Assembly (NCBI GenBank): GCA_023362775.1
Contig: JALMGJ010000012.1
Location: forward strand, 19,543,501-19,607,500
From: Charina bottae
Taxonomy: Eukaryota > Chordata > Lepidosauria > Squamata > Charinaidae
Direction of reading: 5' to 3'
Length of the DNA stretch: 64,000 bases
Below are positions 11,442 to 23,805 of the stretch, piece after piece. The position numbers and the translations under genes were made by a program. Numbering within the stretch: position 1 is the stretch's first letter; each line of letters begins with the position of its first letter. The notes under the pieces are model-generated. The model searched no databases. It saw only the letters and a list, made by a program, of their open reading frames with translations, and was not told where the DNA came from.

Positions 11442-14400
11442 TTTTTTTTTTTTTAACAAATTTTATTAGATTTTAATTTTACATAGATAAAAGTTTGAAA
11501 CAGAAAAGAAAATGGAAATACAAATCAAGAAAAAAGAAAAGATAAAAAAGTGTAGTAAAGGAAAAAAGAAAAAAAGATAAAGCTGAAACAGAATTTGGTC
11601 AACTTCCGATTTGTATCTGGTCATGGTATTTTAAAAATTTTGTCTTACATGCTAGGTCTATATATAATATTAAAGAATATTTCTTGTCTATTACATCAAT
11701 ATATATATATTTTAATCTTCAAATCCCCATATAAGCTTTGCCCCTCCCGCATCTTGTAAATAGTCAGTTAATGGTTTCCACTCTTTAAGGAAATAATTAT
11801 TTGGATTTTCTTTTAATAAACATGTCAGTTTATCATTCTCTGCCATATCCATCAATTTTAACATCCAATCTTGTATTGTAGGCGATATCTGGTTTTTCCA
11901 ATTTTGTGCAAAAATAAGTCTTGCTGCTGTAATCATGTATTGCATAATCCTTGTAAATTGCTTCCCAGGTTGTCCATCAATTATTCCCAGTAAGAAAAAT
12001 TCCGGTTTAAATGGAACTCGAATTTGTAATATATTTTGCATCAATGCATGTATTTGAGTCCAAAATTTCTTTGCAGTCTCACATGTCCACCACATATGGT
12101 AAAAAGACCCCTCTTTTTTTTTACATTTCCAACATAAGTTGGAGACATTTCCATACATTTTAGAAAGTTTTTGTGGGGTCATATACCATCTGTACATCAT
12201 CTTATAAAAGTTTTCTTTTAAATTATAACACAAAGTAAATTTTAACCCTTTGGTCCACATATCTTCCCATTGTTGCATTTGAATATTATGGCCAATATTT
12301 TTAGCCCATTTAATCATACAGTCTTTAACTTGTTCCTCTACCATTTCACCTTTTAACAATAATTTATACATTTTTGCAATTAGATGATCATCTGTCTCAC
12401 ATAGTTGTATCTCAAATTCCGATTTGGTTTGTTCAAATTCAAGGTCTTTCTTATCTAATTTAAATTTCTCTACGAGCTGCATATATGAAAGCCATTGAAA
12501 ACTGTATCCCTCTGATACCAATTCTTCTATTGATTTAATTATATATTGTCCTTGTTCTTTCTTTAAAAAGTCTTTGTAGGTTAACCATTTATCTTTATTT
12601 CTTACTTCTGTTCTGTAGAATGCTTCTTGTGTAGAAATCCATAAGGGTCTTTTATAACATAAGATTAATTTATATTTATTCCAGATTCTTAACAAGGATC
12701 TTCTAATATAATGGTTTTTAAAGTCCACATTAACTTTAACTTTATCGTACCACAAATATCCATGCCATCCATATCTTAATTCATGTCCTTCCAAATTCAA
12801 TAATTTTTCATTTTTCAAAACTATCCATTCTTTAATCCAAACCAAGCAACAAGCAGCATAATATAATTTCAAATCCGGTAGACCTAGTCCTCCTCTTTCT
12901 TTAGAGTCTTGCAATACTTTATATTTTACTCTTGGTTTTTTCCCTTGCCAAATAAACTTAGAAATATCTCGCTGCCATTGTTTAAAAGGTTCTTCTGATG
13001 CCAATATAGGTAGTGTTTGAAAAAGATATAAAATTCTTGGCAAAACATTCATTTTAATTGCTGAAATTCTACCTAATAATGATAATTGCAGTTTTTCCCA
13101 ATGTTCCAAATCTTTTTTAATATCCATCCAAAGTGGAATATAATTATTCTTAAACAACTTAACATTTTTAGTTGTTAAATATACTCCCAAATATTTTACT
13201 TTTTCTTCCATTGAATATCCTGTTATTTCTTTCAATTTCTCTTGTTGGTGGTAATCCATATTTTTGGTCAAAACTTTTGTCTTCTGTAAATTCACTTTGA
13301 ACCCTGCTAGCGACCCAAAGTCTTTTAGTTTCTGTATTAATATTTCAATTCCTTCTAGTGGATTCTCCAAAGTAATGACTAGGTCGTCAGCAAATGCTCT
13401 TAGTTTATAAACTTCTTTTTTAACTTTAATACCATGGATACCATCATCTTGTCTAATATCTCTAAGTAAAACCTCTAATACCAATATAAACAAAAGTGGA
13501 GATAATGGACAACCTTGTCTAGTACCTTTTTGTATTTCACATGGCTTACTAAATTCTCCATTAACAATTATTTTGGCAAATTGTGGAGTATATATTGATT
13601 TAATCCATTTTATAAAATTTCCTCCAAAATTCATATTTTCCAAAACTTTGAACATAAAAGGCCAATTTAAGTTGTCAAAGGCTTTTTCAGCATCAATAAA
13701 TATCAAGGCAGCTTGTTTATCATAGTGTTGATCCAAATATTCAATTACGTCTACTATGTTTCGGACATTGTCATGAATTTGTCTTTTGGGTAGAAAACCA
13801 GTTTGGTCTTGATGAATAAAATCCTTGAGTATATTCTTCATTCTTTCTGCTAATATCGTTGTAAATATCTTATAGTCATTATTCAATAAAGATATTGGTC
13901 TGTAATTTTTAGTTAATGTTAAATCCTGTTGTTCTTTGGGTATCAATGTTATATGTGCTTCTTTCCAAGTTTCAGGCATAATTCCTGTTTCCAAAATAGA
14001 ATTCATAGTCTTCTGCAAAGGTAGACATAAATCCTCTGCAAAACATTTATAGTAGGCTGCTGACAATCCATCCGGTCCAGGAGCTTTTCCACTACTAATT
14101 TTCTTAAAAGCTTTTATCAATTCTTCTTTTGTTATAACATTATTTAATATCAATCTTTGTTGGTCATTAAGAACAGTTAGTTTTTGTTTATTCAAATATT
14201 CTTCAATCTCATCCAAGTTGACATCTTGTTTTTTATATAATTTAGAATAATAGTCATGAAAGGTTTTTTGAATGTCCATATTATTCACCAGAGTTTTTCC
14301 TTCATGTTGAATATTAGTAATCAAATTCTTTTGTCTTTGTTTCCTCAATTTATAAGCCAGCCATCTACCTGGTTTATTTGCATATTCAAAATATTTTTGT

Positions 14401-14954
14401 TTTGTAAATTTCATTTGAGTCTCTATCTCTTGAGTTAATATCATTGATATTTGCTTTTGTAGAAATTTTATTTGAGTGAGCAAAGTGTCATCCATTGGTT
14501 TATCTCTCAAATCTAACTCTTTACTTTTAATTTCGTCTAAAATCAATTGAATTCTTTTTTGTTTTTTCTTCCTCATTTGAGCATTGTATTGAATAAAATA
14601 ACCCCTCATATATGCTTTACTGGCTTCCCATACAGTTTGAATATTAGTCCCTTTGTTCAAATTAAATTGAAAATATTCTCTTAATTTTTTTTTGCATACA
14701 TCAACTACATCATTATTCCGTAGTAGTGACTCATTCAATCTCCATCTAAATACATTCCGTTTCCCTTTAAGAGTCAACATTACTGGATTATGATCTGATA
14801 AAGTCTTAGGTAATATATCAACTTTGTTAATATCCATCATCAAATTTTTAGATATCAAAATCATATCTATTCTAGAATGTGATTTAAATCTCTCTGAATA
14901 ATATGTAAATTCTCTGGAAGTCCCATTCATACATCTCCAAATGTCTTGTAAAGA
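11442..14954 (-). mobile_element. 5'-truncated L1 LINE, antisense to PDZD2
   Basis: On the minus strand the 3513-bp insertion consists of the ORF2 3' part, a roughly 270-bp 3' region with an AATAAA signal (complement at 11462-11467) and a poly(A) tail (T run 11436-11454). An exact 15-bp duplication catcttgactttttt lies at 11427-11441 and 14955-14969. The 5' end stops inside the endonuclease domain, the usual result of incomplete reverse transcription. The intact reading frame and perfect duplication point to a recent insertion. Confidence 0.95.
11462..11467 (-). promoter_or_regulatory. Polyadenylation signal of the L1 copy
   Basis: AATAAA on the minus strand (ctaataaaatttgtt) just before the poly(A) tract, where an L1 3' end should have it. 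It is antisense to PDZD2. Confidence 0.7.
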
Positions 14955-14957
14955 CAT
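11712..14957 (-). pseudogene. L1 ORF2 fragment: end of endonuclease, reverse transcriptase, C-terminal domain
   Basis: An unbroken 1081-codon frame. Near residues 28-60 it has RIDMILIS and SDHNPV, the end of the APE endonuclease. Reverse transcriptase blocks follow: GKAPGPDG, NYRPISLLN, IHQDQTGFLPKRQ, IDAEKAFD, GTRQGCPLSP, and the catalytic FADD near 520. GRISAIKMNVLPRILYLFQ is a typical L1 motif. A CX2C-X8-HX4C cluster (CWKC...HMWWTC) lies near 945-960. Full L1 ORF2 is about 1275 residues, so roughly the first 200 are missing, including most catalytic endonuclease residues. The first ATG (14955-14957) lies in the target duplication, not in L1, so it is not an authentic start. It is classed as a dead-on-arrival copy despite the open frame. 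Confidence 0.93.
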
Positions 14958-15778
14958 CTTGACTTTTTTGACCCCCTGCGGACACCTCTGTTTATTGATA
15001 TGAAATTACTTTGAAGATAAGTATTCAATAAGACACTTCTCTAATAGTTGCGCTAGTCACTTGGAACCAATTATACTTTTTGGCAGTAATTGTAATAATG
15101 ATTAAAAAATAATGTTTATTCTCATCCCTCTGTTTTTTCTGGTGTTCAGGGTAGTATCTGTAAAAACACATTGAAAGGTATACCATCACATTAAAAAAAT
15201 CACCTTTAATAGCTGTTTCAGAAGAGACGGGAAGCAATGACACCAATCATGGAAGCTGTGCAAGGGGTGTGTATCTCTTTAAAGTTGAGATCCTTTTAAT
15301 GATTGTCCCAAATTGTGTTGCAGCCACAATGGATTTATTTTCTTATTCCTATATATTGGAATGAATAATAGACTGTTTGATTCACTTAAAGGCTGAATTC
15401 ATACTTTAGTTCACAGGATAATTGCAGATGCCTCTGGCAAGCCTGAAGATTTGAAGTTGCAGTTATTCATCACCTAATCCTTTTTTTTTGGTCCAATATT
15501 ACGAATCAGCTAAGTTCTTGCAGGAGGAGATGCTTGATATGCAACCATAAAATGGTTCACATTCCCGCTTCTCAGTTTCTTGCTAAAATCACAATCACAT
15601 TCAGCTCTACTGTAGGCACTACAGGTAGATCTTGATTAGTGTGGTTAATGAATCCCACAAAATGGTTGCATTACTCGAGTTCACAATACTTGAAGTGATA
15701 TTTCTATGGAAAATAGGGTAATTGGTTCCAGCTCAATGGAAATAGGCAATGAAAATTTTTAAACATAATTTTTTTATG

Positions 15779-16437
15779 GCTGTTGTGGGTCTTCCGGGCT
15801 GTGTGGCCGTGTTCTGGAAGTTGTGGTTCCTAACGTTTCGCCAGCATCTGTGGCCAGCATCTTCAGAGGGCAGGAGCACAGATAGAAGCAAAAATCTCTG
15901 TGCCCAGGTAGAGTGGCAATGTTCTATTTATAGAGCTAAATTATAGGAGATTAGGTGGGGTTTTTTGTTGTGTTGAAATGTTAACGAGTGGCTGATGAGC
16001 ATGATTAGCATGTTCATTGTGAGAAGTATTCCCATGTCCTGGTGGTTGGACTGAGTTTGTTGACCTTTTGCAAGCTGTGTTTTTCAGGACTGGTAGCCAG
16101 GTTTTGCTAATTTTTAAACTTTCTTCTTTTTTATTGTAACTGTGCTGGTGTTTGTGAATTTCAATGGCTTCTCTGTATAATCTGGTGTAGTGGCTTTTGG
16201 TGTTGTCCAGTATTTCTGTGTTTTCAAATAGGATTTTGTGTCCCGTTTGCTTGAGAGCATGTTCAGCTACTGAAGATTTTTCCGGTTGCTGTAGTCTGCA
16301 GTGTCTTTCATGTTCTTTTATCCTGGTGTGAATGCTTCGTTTTGTGGTTCCGATGTATACTTGTCCACAGCTGCATGGTATGCGGTATACTCCTGCAGCG
16401 GTGCGGGGGTCCCTTTTTTTTTTTTTTCGCTGACAAT
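15779..16437 (-). mobile_element. Penelope-like element, 5'-truncated, with GIY-YIG frame
   Basis: It begins with the same terminal block as 31693-31824 (gctgttgtgggtcttccggg...taacgtttcgccag) and carries a minus-strand GIY-YIG endonuclease frame. A T-rich duplication of acataa-T(6-7)-at type flanks it (about 15763-15777 and 16438-16451). A 14-A run sits near the truncated 5' end. Truncation at the protein's end keeps the endonuclease and drops the reverse transcriptase. Confidence 0.85.
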
Positions 16438-16441
16438 ACAT
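15941..16441 (-). pseudogene. GIY-YIG endonuclease domain of a Penelope-like element
   Basis: Open frame of 166 codons. AAGVYRIPCSCGQVYIGTT contains the paired GVY...YIG motif of GIY-YIG nucleases, followed by the conserved Arg (KRSIHTRIKEH), HALKQTGH and a C-terminal tail KISKTWLPVLKNTACKRSTN. This domain sits at the C-terminus of Penelope-like proteins after a telomerase-related reverse transcriptase, which is missing here. The apparent ATG lies in the flanking duplication (near 16441), so the frame is a fragment. Confidence 0.88.
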
Positions 16442-16640
16442 AATTTTTTATATCGATATTAATGAAATATTACAGTAAAGGATAAAAAGAATGTACTTAT
16501 AGTTTAAATTTATGGTTAACGAAGTCAGAGAGTAGTTATAGAAAGCAAAATAAAAACAAAAAATTCTACTGTAGATTCAGGCGTTCCAACATCTCGTCCT
16601 ACTTTAGCGTTTCTGTGACCACGTTCATGCCATTCTAATG

Positions 16641-16909
16641 CAGGGGTGGGCAACGTCAGGCCCATGGGCTGTATAAGGCCCGCAGGGCTCCCGCCTAAGG
16701 CCCGTGGGGCTCCCGCCTGCAAACCCCGCCCCTTCCACACGATTGGCTTCCACCCGCAAACCCCGCCCCCAGTGCTTGTGATTGGCTCCTGCCCGCAAAC
16801 TCCGGCCCCCGGTCTGCGGAAATCCCAGAAACCCCGCCCCCCACCCACCCCGGTCCCCGGTTATAAATATCCAAATGGCCCTTGGCAGAAAAAAGATTCC
16901 CCAGCCCTG
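16641..16909. mobile_element. Non-autonomous hAT with CCAAT/GC-box array
   Basis: Ends CAGGGGTGGGCAACG (16641) and ...ttccccagccctg (16909), flanked by ttctaatg and ctctaatg (7 of 8 match). The interior repeats a unit of about 40 bp with gattggct (CCAAT box in reverse) and aaaccccgccccc (GC box). The right end, aaatggcccttggcagaaaa, matches the element at 40914-41416. It is C/G-rich in contrast to its A/T-rich surroundings. Confidence 0.82.
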
Positions 16910-17884
16910 CTCTAATGTAATAAGAAGCCTCTTCTTTTTAAAACTTGTACAGTACTGTTTTCCTCTGATGGGATCTTCCTTTTCTCCATTTTGCACACAC
17001 GAAGATTAGCAGCGTTTAAAACCCCAACCGCAACTCTGCATGCACTAGCCTCAGTTGCGCACACGCTAGCTTTGCATTAACTGAATGTTGGGTTGCATTA
17101 AACATGACCGGGTATCAGTTTACAGTTCACACTAAATCAAATATTTCATTATTCGGACTCGCACTACTTGCAACCTACCTGTATTTTAAGTACAAGATAT
17201 AAAGCAATCTCTTTAGGTTGCTTTGTGTCAGAGAAATACTGTATCTTGCTTTTCCTCTGCAAAGGGGATCACATCTGGTTCACAGATGATCTCCCTTCCA
17301 TGTCATTTACAAGGCCATACCTGCTTCAGCAGAGGAAAAGCCTCATCATTCTGTTACATGTTTGTAAGCTGTCTGCTTTACTGAGTTCCTGGCATCTAGC
17401 TTGTCAGCAGAAATATTGGGCTGAATATTCTAGCAGTCTGACTTGATTCATACATTATTCTAAGCCATGGTTTATTTACCTGTGGTTTACTGAATAAACT
17501 ACACTTGACTAGATTCACACCATACACTAAGCCATAACAACTTCATTTATAAGGCCCTTATGATTGGGTTTACACAATAAACTAAGCCCAAATGAAACAG
17601 AGTGTAGTTTATAGTATTAATCCACCCTTGATTGGGATTACGTTTCACGCTAAATCAGGATTTGCTGAACAAGTTATAATTGGCTTCATGCAACACATTG
17701 TTCCATAAACCACAGTTTAGTAACCACAAGTGCTGGATTAACACAATACTAAATGACAAGAAGCACATGATCTTTACACAGTATGCCAATCCATTTGTTT
17801 CCATGTTATTGATTTATAATATTTTAAACGGCTGTAATCATACCAACTCTAAGTAGTGTACAACAAAGCAAGAAACATCAAGTG

Positions 17885-18150
17885 CTACATAAATAAAATA
17901 ACAAAATAATTACAAACGTGGCTGCCCAACTTAAAGGCATTATTGACCAGTATGGTCTTCAATGCATTGTGAAATGCAAGGAGGGTCAGGGGACAAGTGT
18001 ATCTCCAGACAAGAGTTTTCTGGAAAGACCAGCCATTTGTCCTGCACCCCATGGACCTCTTGAGATCTTCATCGGGCCCTCTTGCAGTGTTTGGACTGGA
18101 CAAGAAGATGGTTGCTGATATATTTCTTGAGGTCTTCCTTGCCCGATAGT
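17885..18150. repeat. Possible decayed LINE 3' segment
   Basis: Phrases such as 'gtggctgcccaacttaaagg' and 'gaggtcttcc' resemble the complement of the L2/CR1-group 3' region, but no continuous protein match could be traced. Weak call. Confidence 0.3.
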
Positions 18151-18548
18151 TATTGGCAGTTGTCTGATGTGGGTGGGCAGGAGGGGACCCTGGTCAAGCA
18201 GGCTTTTAGAGTGGTCTTTGCCTGCATTCTTTCTTCCAAAAGAAAACATACATGGTCAGGATGGGGATCAGCTTAATCTTCCCCAAACAGCTTCCCTACC
18301 TACTGACACGGCCATAATAAGAAATTGGAAGCTTTCATTTCTGTTTCAGTTAACTATAGCTTATTGTTATAGCTGTGCCCTAAACTGTGATCAGTCTTGA
18401 CTAAAGGTTGTTGCAGCAAGTCAGTTTCATAAACCATAGTTAAGATTAGCTACAGTTAATGCAGAGCTCCTAGCAAAAGCTCCATAGATAAGGCACAGTT
18501 TATGTACATTCCTGATGCGACATTGGGCATCTCTTTACTTTCATCAGA

Positions 18549-18592
18549 AAATAATTAATTAATTAATTAATTAATTAATTAATTAATTAATA
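18549..18592. repeat. (AATT)n microsatellite
   Basis: About ten uninterrupted aatt/taat units; self-complementary, so cruciform-prone. Confidence 0.95.
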
Positions 18593-19837
18593 GGCATCCC
18601 ATTTTACACATTGAAGAATATTCATACCTGTCTTACAAAATACATAATATCCACAAAAACATTGCAAAAAAAAAGCTTAATGAAGGCTGCCTAAATGAAT
18701 AAACTTTACACACTGTCGATTTTATGTTGGCAAGGATTTCTTCAAATAAATTCCCATTGCTTCAGTACAGTTTTTTTTAGACCTTATTGAATTGCAAATA
18801 ACAACTTAGGCTCTGTTTTGCTTGTGGAAACAAGCAAATAACATTCCTTTTGATTTATTAATGATAGAGCTGGGATGTGTATGAAAACAAAGAATTTAAG
18901 CATCTTGTCTGATCCAGGTTATAGCCCAAGCTTTCTGGCACAGTCCTGATCCACCTCTCAAAAGCTGTGTCACATACTTGCAGTTCGGGGTATAGATCGT
19001 TCCCAATATAAATGCATCTTTTTAATGGCCAGCGCTTTCCTGACGCAGGCAGATAACTCCTAGGAGCAACATGAAATTAAAAAAATGCTATTCTCATTTG
19101 GGGCCTGTTGTATAAGATAGATAACCCATTTTTCACACATAATGAGACAGAAAATTACATTCCTGCCCTAGCCTAATTGTCTTTGTAGCATATGCATAGA
19201 GACATTTATGCCCCTTTTAAATGCAAATTTCATCTAGATCTCTTTAAGTGATGCAAACAGAAGGCAAGTTCAGAGACAAGTGGGGGGATCCATCCAAAGT
19301 TAAGCACTTTGTGAAATTAGGAATCTGTCCTAGACTGAGTTGGGCTATTGATTCAGATAGTTCAGTACTGCCTTCATTGAGTTGCAGCAATCCCTCAGAA
19401 TAAGCCAGGATATTATACGAAGCTCAGTCTACGGCTTTTTATCCTGGCTTGTTCCACGCTAGTAGCAATTTTCCATTTCAGCCAAAGCAGGAAACTGATT
19501 AATTTGCATATTTGTGCAAAGCAACTATGAATCTCTGCAAAATGCTCATTTATAGGTTATCTAAAAATAATCTCAAGAAAATGAAATAGAGAAGGCACAC
19601 AAACCTTTGTTAACAGTGGCTGTAGGATGCGTCATGTGTAATGAAATAACTTACTGTGTGTGTGTGTTTCTGCTCTCCCCTCATGTTGTATTTTGTGTTG
19701 TTTGTATGTATGTGTTGAATGTGAAGCTCAGAATCGGCTGCATATACTCTGCTTGGTCACATGACCAGGTAGGGAACTTAAGATGGAGTAATTGGCAACA
19801 TCTGAGCAACTCCCCACCTGTGTCTCCCATAGGGATG

Positions 19838-21160
19838 CATTTATTTATTTAATCACATTTTGAGGCTGTCTGACTCTGGGTGGCTTATAAATAAAAACAA
19901 TACATATAAGAAAAAATACAACTGACCGGAGGAGCGGAACACCAAACCACCCACAACTGAAGGGGACTCTACAATCATCCTATCCCCAAGGCTTGGGAGA
20001 ACATTCAGGTCTTCAACAATTTCGGAAACAATATCGGGGTGGGGGGATATCATTCCAGAGGGCAGGTGCTGCACATTTCCTGTGTCCCCCAAGATGACAT
20101 TGCTTAATTGATGGGACCCAGAGCTTACCTACCCTGCTTCACCCTACAACACAGGCAAAGACAACTGGAGATACACAGATTTTCAGATAGCCAGGACCTA
20201 AGCCATGAAGAGCCTTAAAGGTGATAACCAGCACTTTTCATGTCAAAGTGGTACTGGTACCATACTGGTAACCAGTGAAGCTCATGAAGCATGGTGTCAC
20301 ATGCACATAATGCAGCGCCCTCATCACTGCCCATGCCATTGCATTCTGGACCAGCTGTAGCTTCTGGATGGTCTTCAAGGGTAGCCCCATGTAGAATGCA
20401 TTACAGTAATTCAATTGTGAGATGACCAGGGCATGAGTGACTGTCTTAAGTGTCTCTTGATCCAGGAAAGGGTGCAACTGGCACACTAGATGTACTTGTG
20501 CAAAGGCCCTCTTGGCCACAGCGGCCACCTGCTCTTTAAGCAGGAGTTGAGAGTCCGGAAGGGCCCCTAGATCACACACAAAACTCAAATGGAGAAATGC
20601 AATCTCACTGAGAGTCTAGAATGGAATATCTCCAGATTCGGGGGACCCAAATAGACACAGCCACTCTGTCAGGATTAAGCCTGACTCTGTTCCTCCCCAT
20701 GCAGATCTGCACAGCCTCCAGGCATTGGGTTAGTACTTCAACCTCACTGCCTGACCAGCCTGGGGTCAAGATGTACAGCTGGGTATCATCAGCGTATTGA
20801 TGATACCTGATCCCAAATTGGCGGATGACCTCACCCAGTGGTTTCCTGTAGATGAGAAACAGAAGGGGAGAGAGTGTTAAATTCTGCAGCACCCCACAAA
20901 TGAGGGGCTGCGGGTACAATCTCTCCCTACCTGTCAACACTGATTGAAACCAGCCACAGAGAAAGGAGGAGTATAAAACAGTGCCTCCCACCCCCTACCA
21001 CCAAAGGTGGTTGAAAAGGATACCATGGTTGATGGTTTTGAAAGCCGCTGAAAGATCAAGGAACAACAGGATAGGCATATCACCCTCGTCCCAGCGCTGC
21101 CGCAGGTCATGAAGAAATGTGGACTTTCTTCACAGCCTCCCTCCAATTCCCCAGCTTGAT
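19838..21160 (-). mobile_element. L2/CR1-group LINE, long decayed copy
   Basis: The + strand starts with tttatttatttaatcacat and gactctgggtggcttata (complement of the LINE tail) and runs 1.3 kb. Minus-strand pieces show reverse transcriptase blocks: LSPLLFLIY, YHQYADDTQLYI (the catalytic YADD), then LRLNPD-like sequence and the later VTHALVISQLNYCNAFYMGL block in another frame. Frames are broken in several places. It is older than the copies at 28149, 48935 and 51152. Confidence 0.85.
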
Positions 21161-22805
21161 CCATCCCATTTGTAACACAATATTTCTTTTGCCAGTTTCT
21201 CTTACTGTATCAAATTTGGTCCTGTTCTGTTCAGTTTGGGAAGTGTTATCCTGCCAGTGGATGGATAGACTTCGGAGCTCCTTTATATAATTTCTTTCAA
21301 ACTTTCCATTGAGCTGGCAAGGGTAGAAAGGGTAGCTTCTTCATACTCTGTATTTCTCTGTCCCCATTCCACCAACTGAAGGAGTGGAATGGCAGTGGAA
21401 AAACCTGTTTTATTTCACTAGCAAAGCCACCACGATTTACACAATAATGTGTTCTATGAACCAGATGCAATCTAGAAACAATGTGATGTGTGATTAGTTG
21501 CAATGATCGTTAATGGCAATTCTGTTATTTCTGTTTGGTTCAGTAAAGTGTATGAATATCAGCGAGAGGGGATAACTGGAGCTAGAATGCAATGTAATAA
21601 GCATCAAGGTTTTGATTAATTTGCCCTGAATAGTGGAAAACCTTTGAAACGGGAAGAAAGTGCTTTCGAGCACTGGAATGACATCTTTATCATCTGCAAA
21701 GTGATCTGCTCAGTTACTGCAAACGCACCTCTCTTTCTCCTAAAACAATATTAGGCTAAGTCCTTGGGGCCTGTTGTCTGCAAAATATTGCTAACAAGGA
21801 AGCTGTGAAGCAACCATTGTGCTCTTACTGAGAATCTCACCTTTGCAGAAAAGCCTCTGCCAGGTGTAGGGAAAACAACCTCTTTGTACTCTTCCCACCA
21901 ATAACCACCCTCTTTGTTCCAAACAAATTATAGTCTCTTTTTTGGGCACAATGGAAATGCCGAGAAACTTGATATCTGGAATCAAGGTGTGCTTTTTTTC
22001 ACCAGAGCATGTTGGCCTTAGAGCCAGACAATTTGTGTGGGTTTCTAAGGGGTAAAAATGTGAAGATTATTCAGTGGCCCGTTAGAACCAGTGAATAGAG
22101 CAGAGCTTAACATAGTACAAGCTCGTGCACAGAAAAAGAATATTGTTTAAAAACAGAGCCAGTGAGCACGTTAGAGAGATCCAGGTTCTTAATCTTACAC
22201 TTTTAGCCCACCCAAGCATAAAGAATCACACGCTTAGACAATCCAGGTTCAAAAAGTAAGTACAAAAGAGTTCTTACATTTATTCAGTCCAGGTACAGCA
22301 TTCTCAGTAGATAAATGATGTTTCAGTTTCTCATTTCCTTTTCTCTAAACTTTGTGGACTCTTAGCCCTATAGCTGCCAAGAGCTGCGTGGAGAGAGGGG
22401 GAAAATTCTCCTAGGCCCATCCATGGCCTAAGATGGAGAGAGAGAGAGAAAGCAAGCAGCATGCTTGCCTCTCCACTGGAGAGACTCGAAGAAGGACTGA
22501 CTGAGGAAGTGGGAGTGGGAATGGCAACAAAACAACTTCCTCAAAGACACGGAGAATTGCATCCTGGGATGAACTCATCTACATACAAATGAGGCATGTT
22601 GATTTGCTGAATTTCCAACAAAATGGATCACTTCAGAACATCCAGGATGTAATACAGGTTTCCTGCTGTATTTAGTTTGGAAAGTTTGCACGGATATTTT
22701 GTAGTAAGTCTCTTATGTAGGGGGGGGGGTATTTGTGTGTACCATTGTGGGGTTTTTCTTAGTGAGAAATTAGGAAAAATCTGGCCTCCATGCCATTGCT
22801 TATAT

Positions 22806-23110
22806 CAACTTTTCTCAACTTTTTGACCCTGGAGGAACCCTTGAAATATTTTTCAGGCCTCGGGGAACCCCTGCACATTCAGGCTCAAATATAGGCCAGA
22901 AGTTACGAAATTGTATTCATTTCATGTGTAGGCCTGTATGTGCCTTAACAGTGTTCTTAAACTAAAAAAATAAAAAACGAAACTTACCTCTTTAATGTGA
23001 AGTTGCCCAAATTTGAAATACTTTTTAAAATAAATCATGATCTCCCAGGGAACGCCTAGTGACCTCTCGTGGAACCCCAGGGTCCCATGGAACCTGGTTG
23101 AGAAACCCTG
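22806..23110. mobile_element. Non-autonomous hAT ('ttgaccctggagg' family)
   Basis: The left end caacttttctcaac (first bases changed from CAGCC) and right end ggttgagaaaccctg are inverted repeats. The exact 8-bp duplication gcttatat lies at 22798-22805 and 23111-23118. The interior alternates ggaaccc-type blocks in both orientations around an A-rich centre. A close copy in the same orientation is at 59009-59317. Confidence 0.87.
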
Positions 23111-23662
23111 GCTTATATCTTTGTGAGTAAAGAGTGTTGTTTAAAACAGAAAAACTTAACCATTCAAGGAGAGTGCTGTGCTGTATTATCCCTGACTGTG
23201 GTAGGTCTCTTATGGCTACAGGCCCAGCTAGTATCAATCACTTTTGAATGAAGATGGCAGAGAGACAGAGAAACGGAATATTAATGTTGTGAATTGGGAA
23301 ACCGCCACATCAGATAGTACCTTCATCTGGAATTCTCTAGGTTGCTTTAAGCCAAAAATGCACAGCTTTTGACCTAAAACGTTTGCTACGGCCCCCAGAG
23401 AAAACAAGTTGCTGCTGTTTTGTAATTTTTTGAGGTGACAGACATTGAACAGATGTCATCAGATTTATTGGCTTTAATGGTGCTTCCTTGTGGTGCCAGC
23501 ACGTGGCTTTCCTTGGCTGACAACAAGGAAGTTAAAGTTTCTGCATCCTCGTGCCTTTTCTTGTTGCACATGCTAGATCTCAATTAGAAGGAGAAAATAG
23601 ATGCAGTTAGAAGACCCCCCCCCCATAACACTGCAGGGGCTCTCTTCAATTTCTCCTCCCAG

Positions 23663-23805
23663 AGAGAAGGCTGTCGGATATGGAAGATGACCATGATGAA
23701 GGGAACAGACGGGCTGGGAATCCAGATCACTGGAGGCCGTGGATCGAAGCGTTCTCCTCATGCCATCATAATCGCCCGGGTGGAAGAAGGTGGATCAGCT
23801 CACAG
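23663..23805 (+). CDS. PDZD2: PDZD2 exon: first half of PDZ2
   Basis: The acceptor ttctcctcccag is followed in phase 0 by REGCRIWKM and then the PDZ2 core. The carboxylate-binding loop is GLGIQITGG, followed by GRGSKRSPHAIIIA and RVEEGGSAH. GLGI fills the x-Phi-G-Phi position of class-defining PDZ loops. It ends with the first two bases of an Arg codon before gtaaca (23806), phase 2. The SKRSPHAI segment is identical in human PDZD2 as remembered, a strong family marker. Confidence 0.94.

Larger units (their letters stand above)
2893..23662 (+). other. PDZD2: PDZD2 intron, 20.8 kb, rich in mobile elements
   Basis: Canonical gt (2893) to ag (23661-23662). The recognised insertions are listed separately. 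No gene or clear repeat family was seen in these stretches: 2900-4560, 4890-5519, 5826-6770, 7680-8165, 9845-10035, 10400-11425, 14970-15760, 16455-16630, 16920-17880, 18600-19830, 21165-22797 and 23119-23660. They read as A/T-rich unique sequence with a few short homopolymers (for example a G run near 22722). Confidence 0.75.

Noticed and set aside
11712..14957. A host gene or a functional L1
   Set aside because: All motifs are L1 ORF2, but the endonuclease N-terminus, ORF1 and 5' UTR are missing and the ATG belongs to the target duplication.
17885..18150. An additional PDZD2 exon or processed gene copy
   Set aside because: Neither frame nor splice signals support it; at best a decayed LINE.
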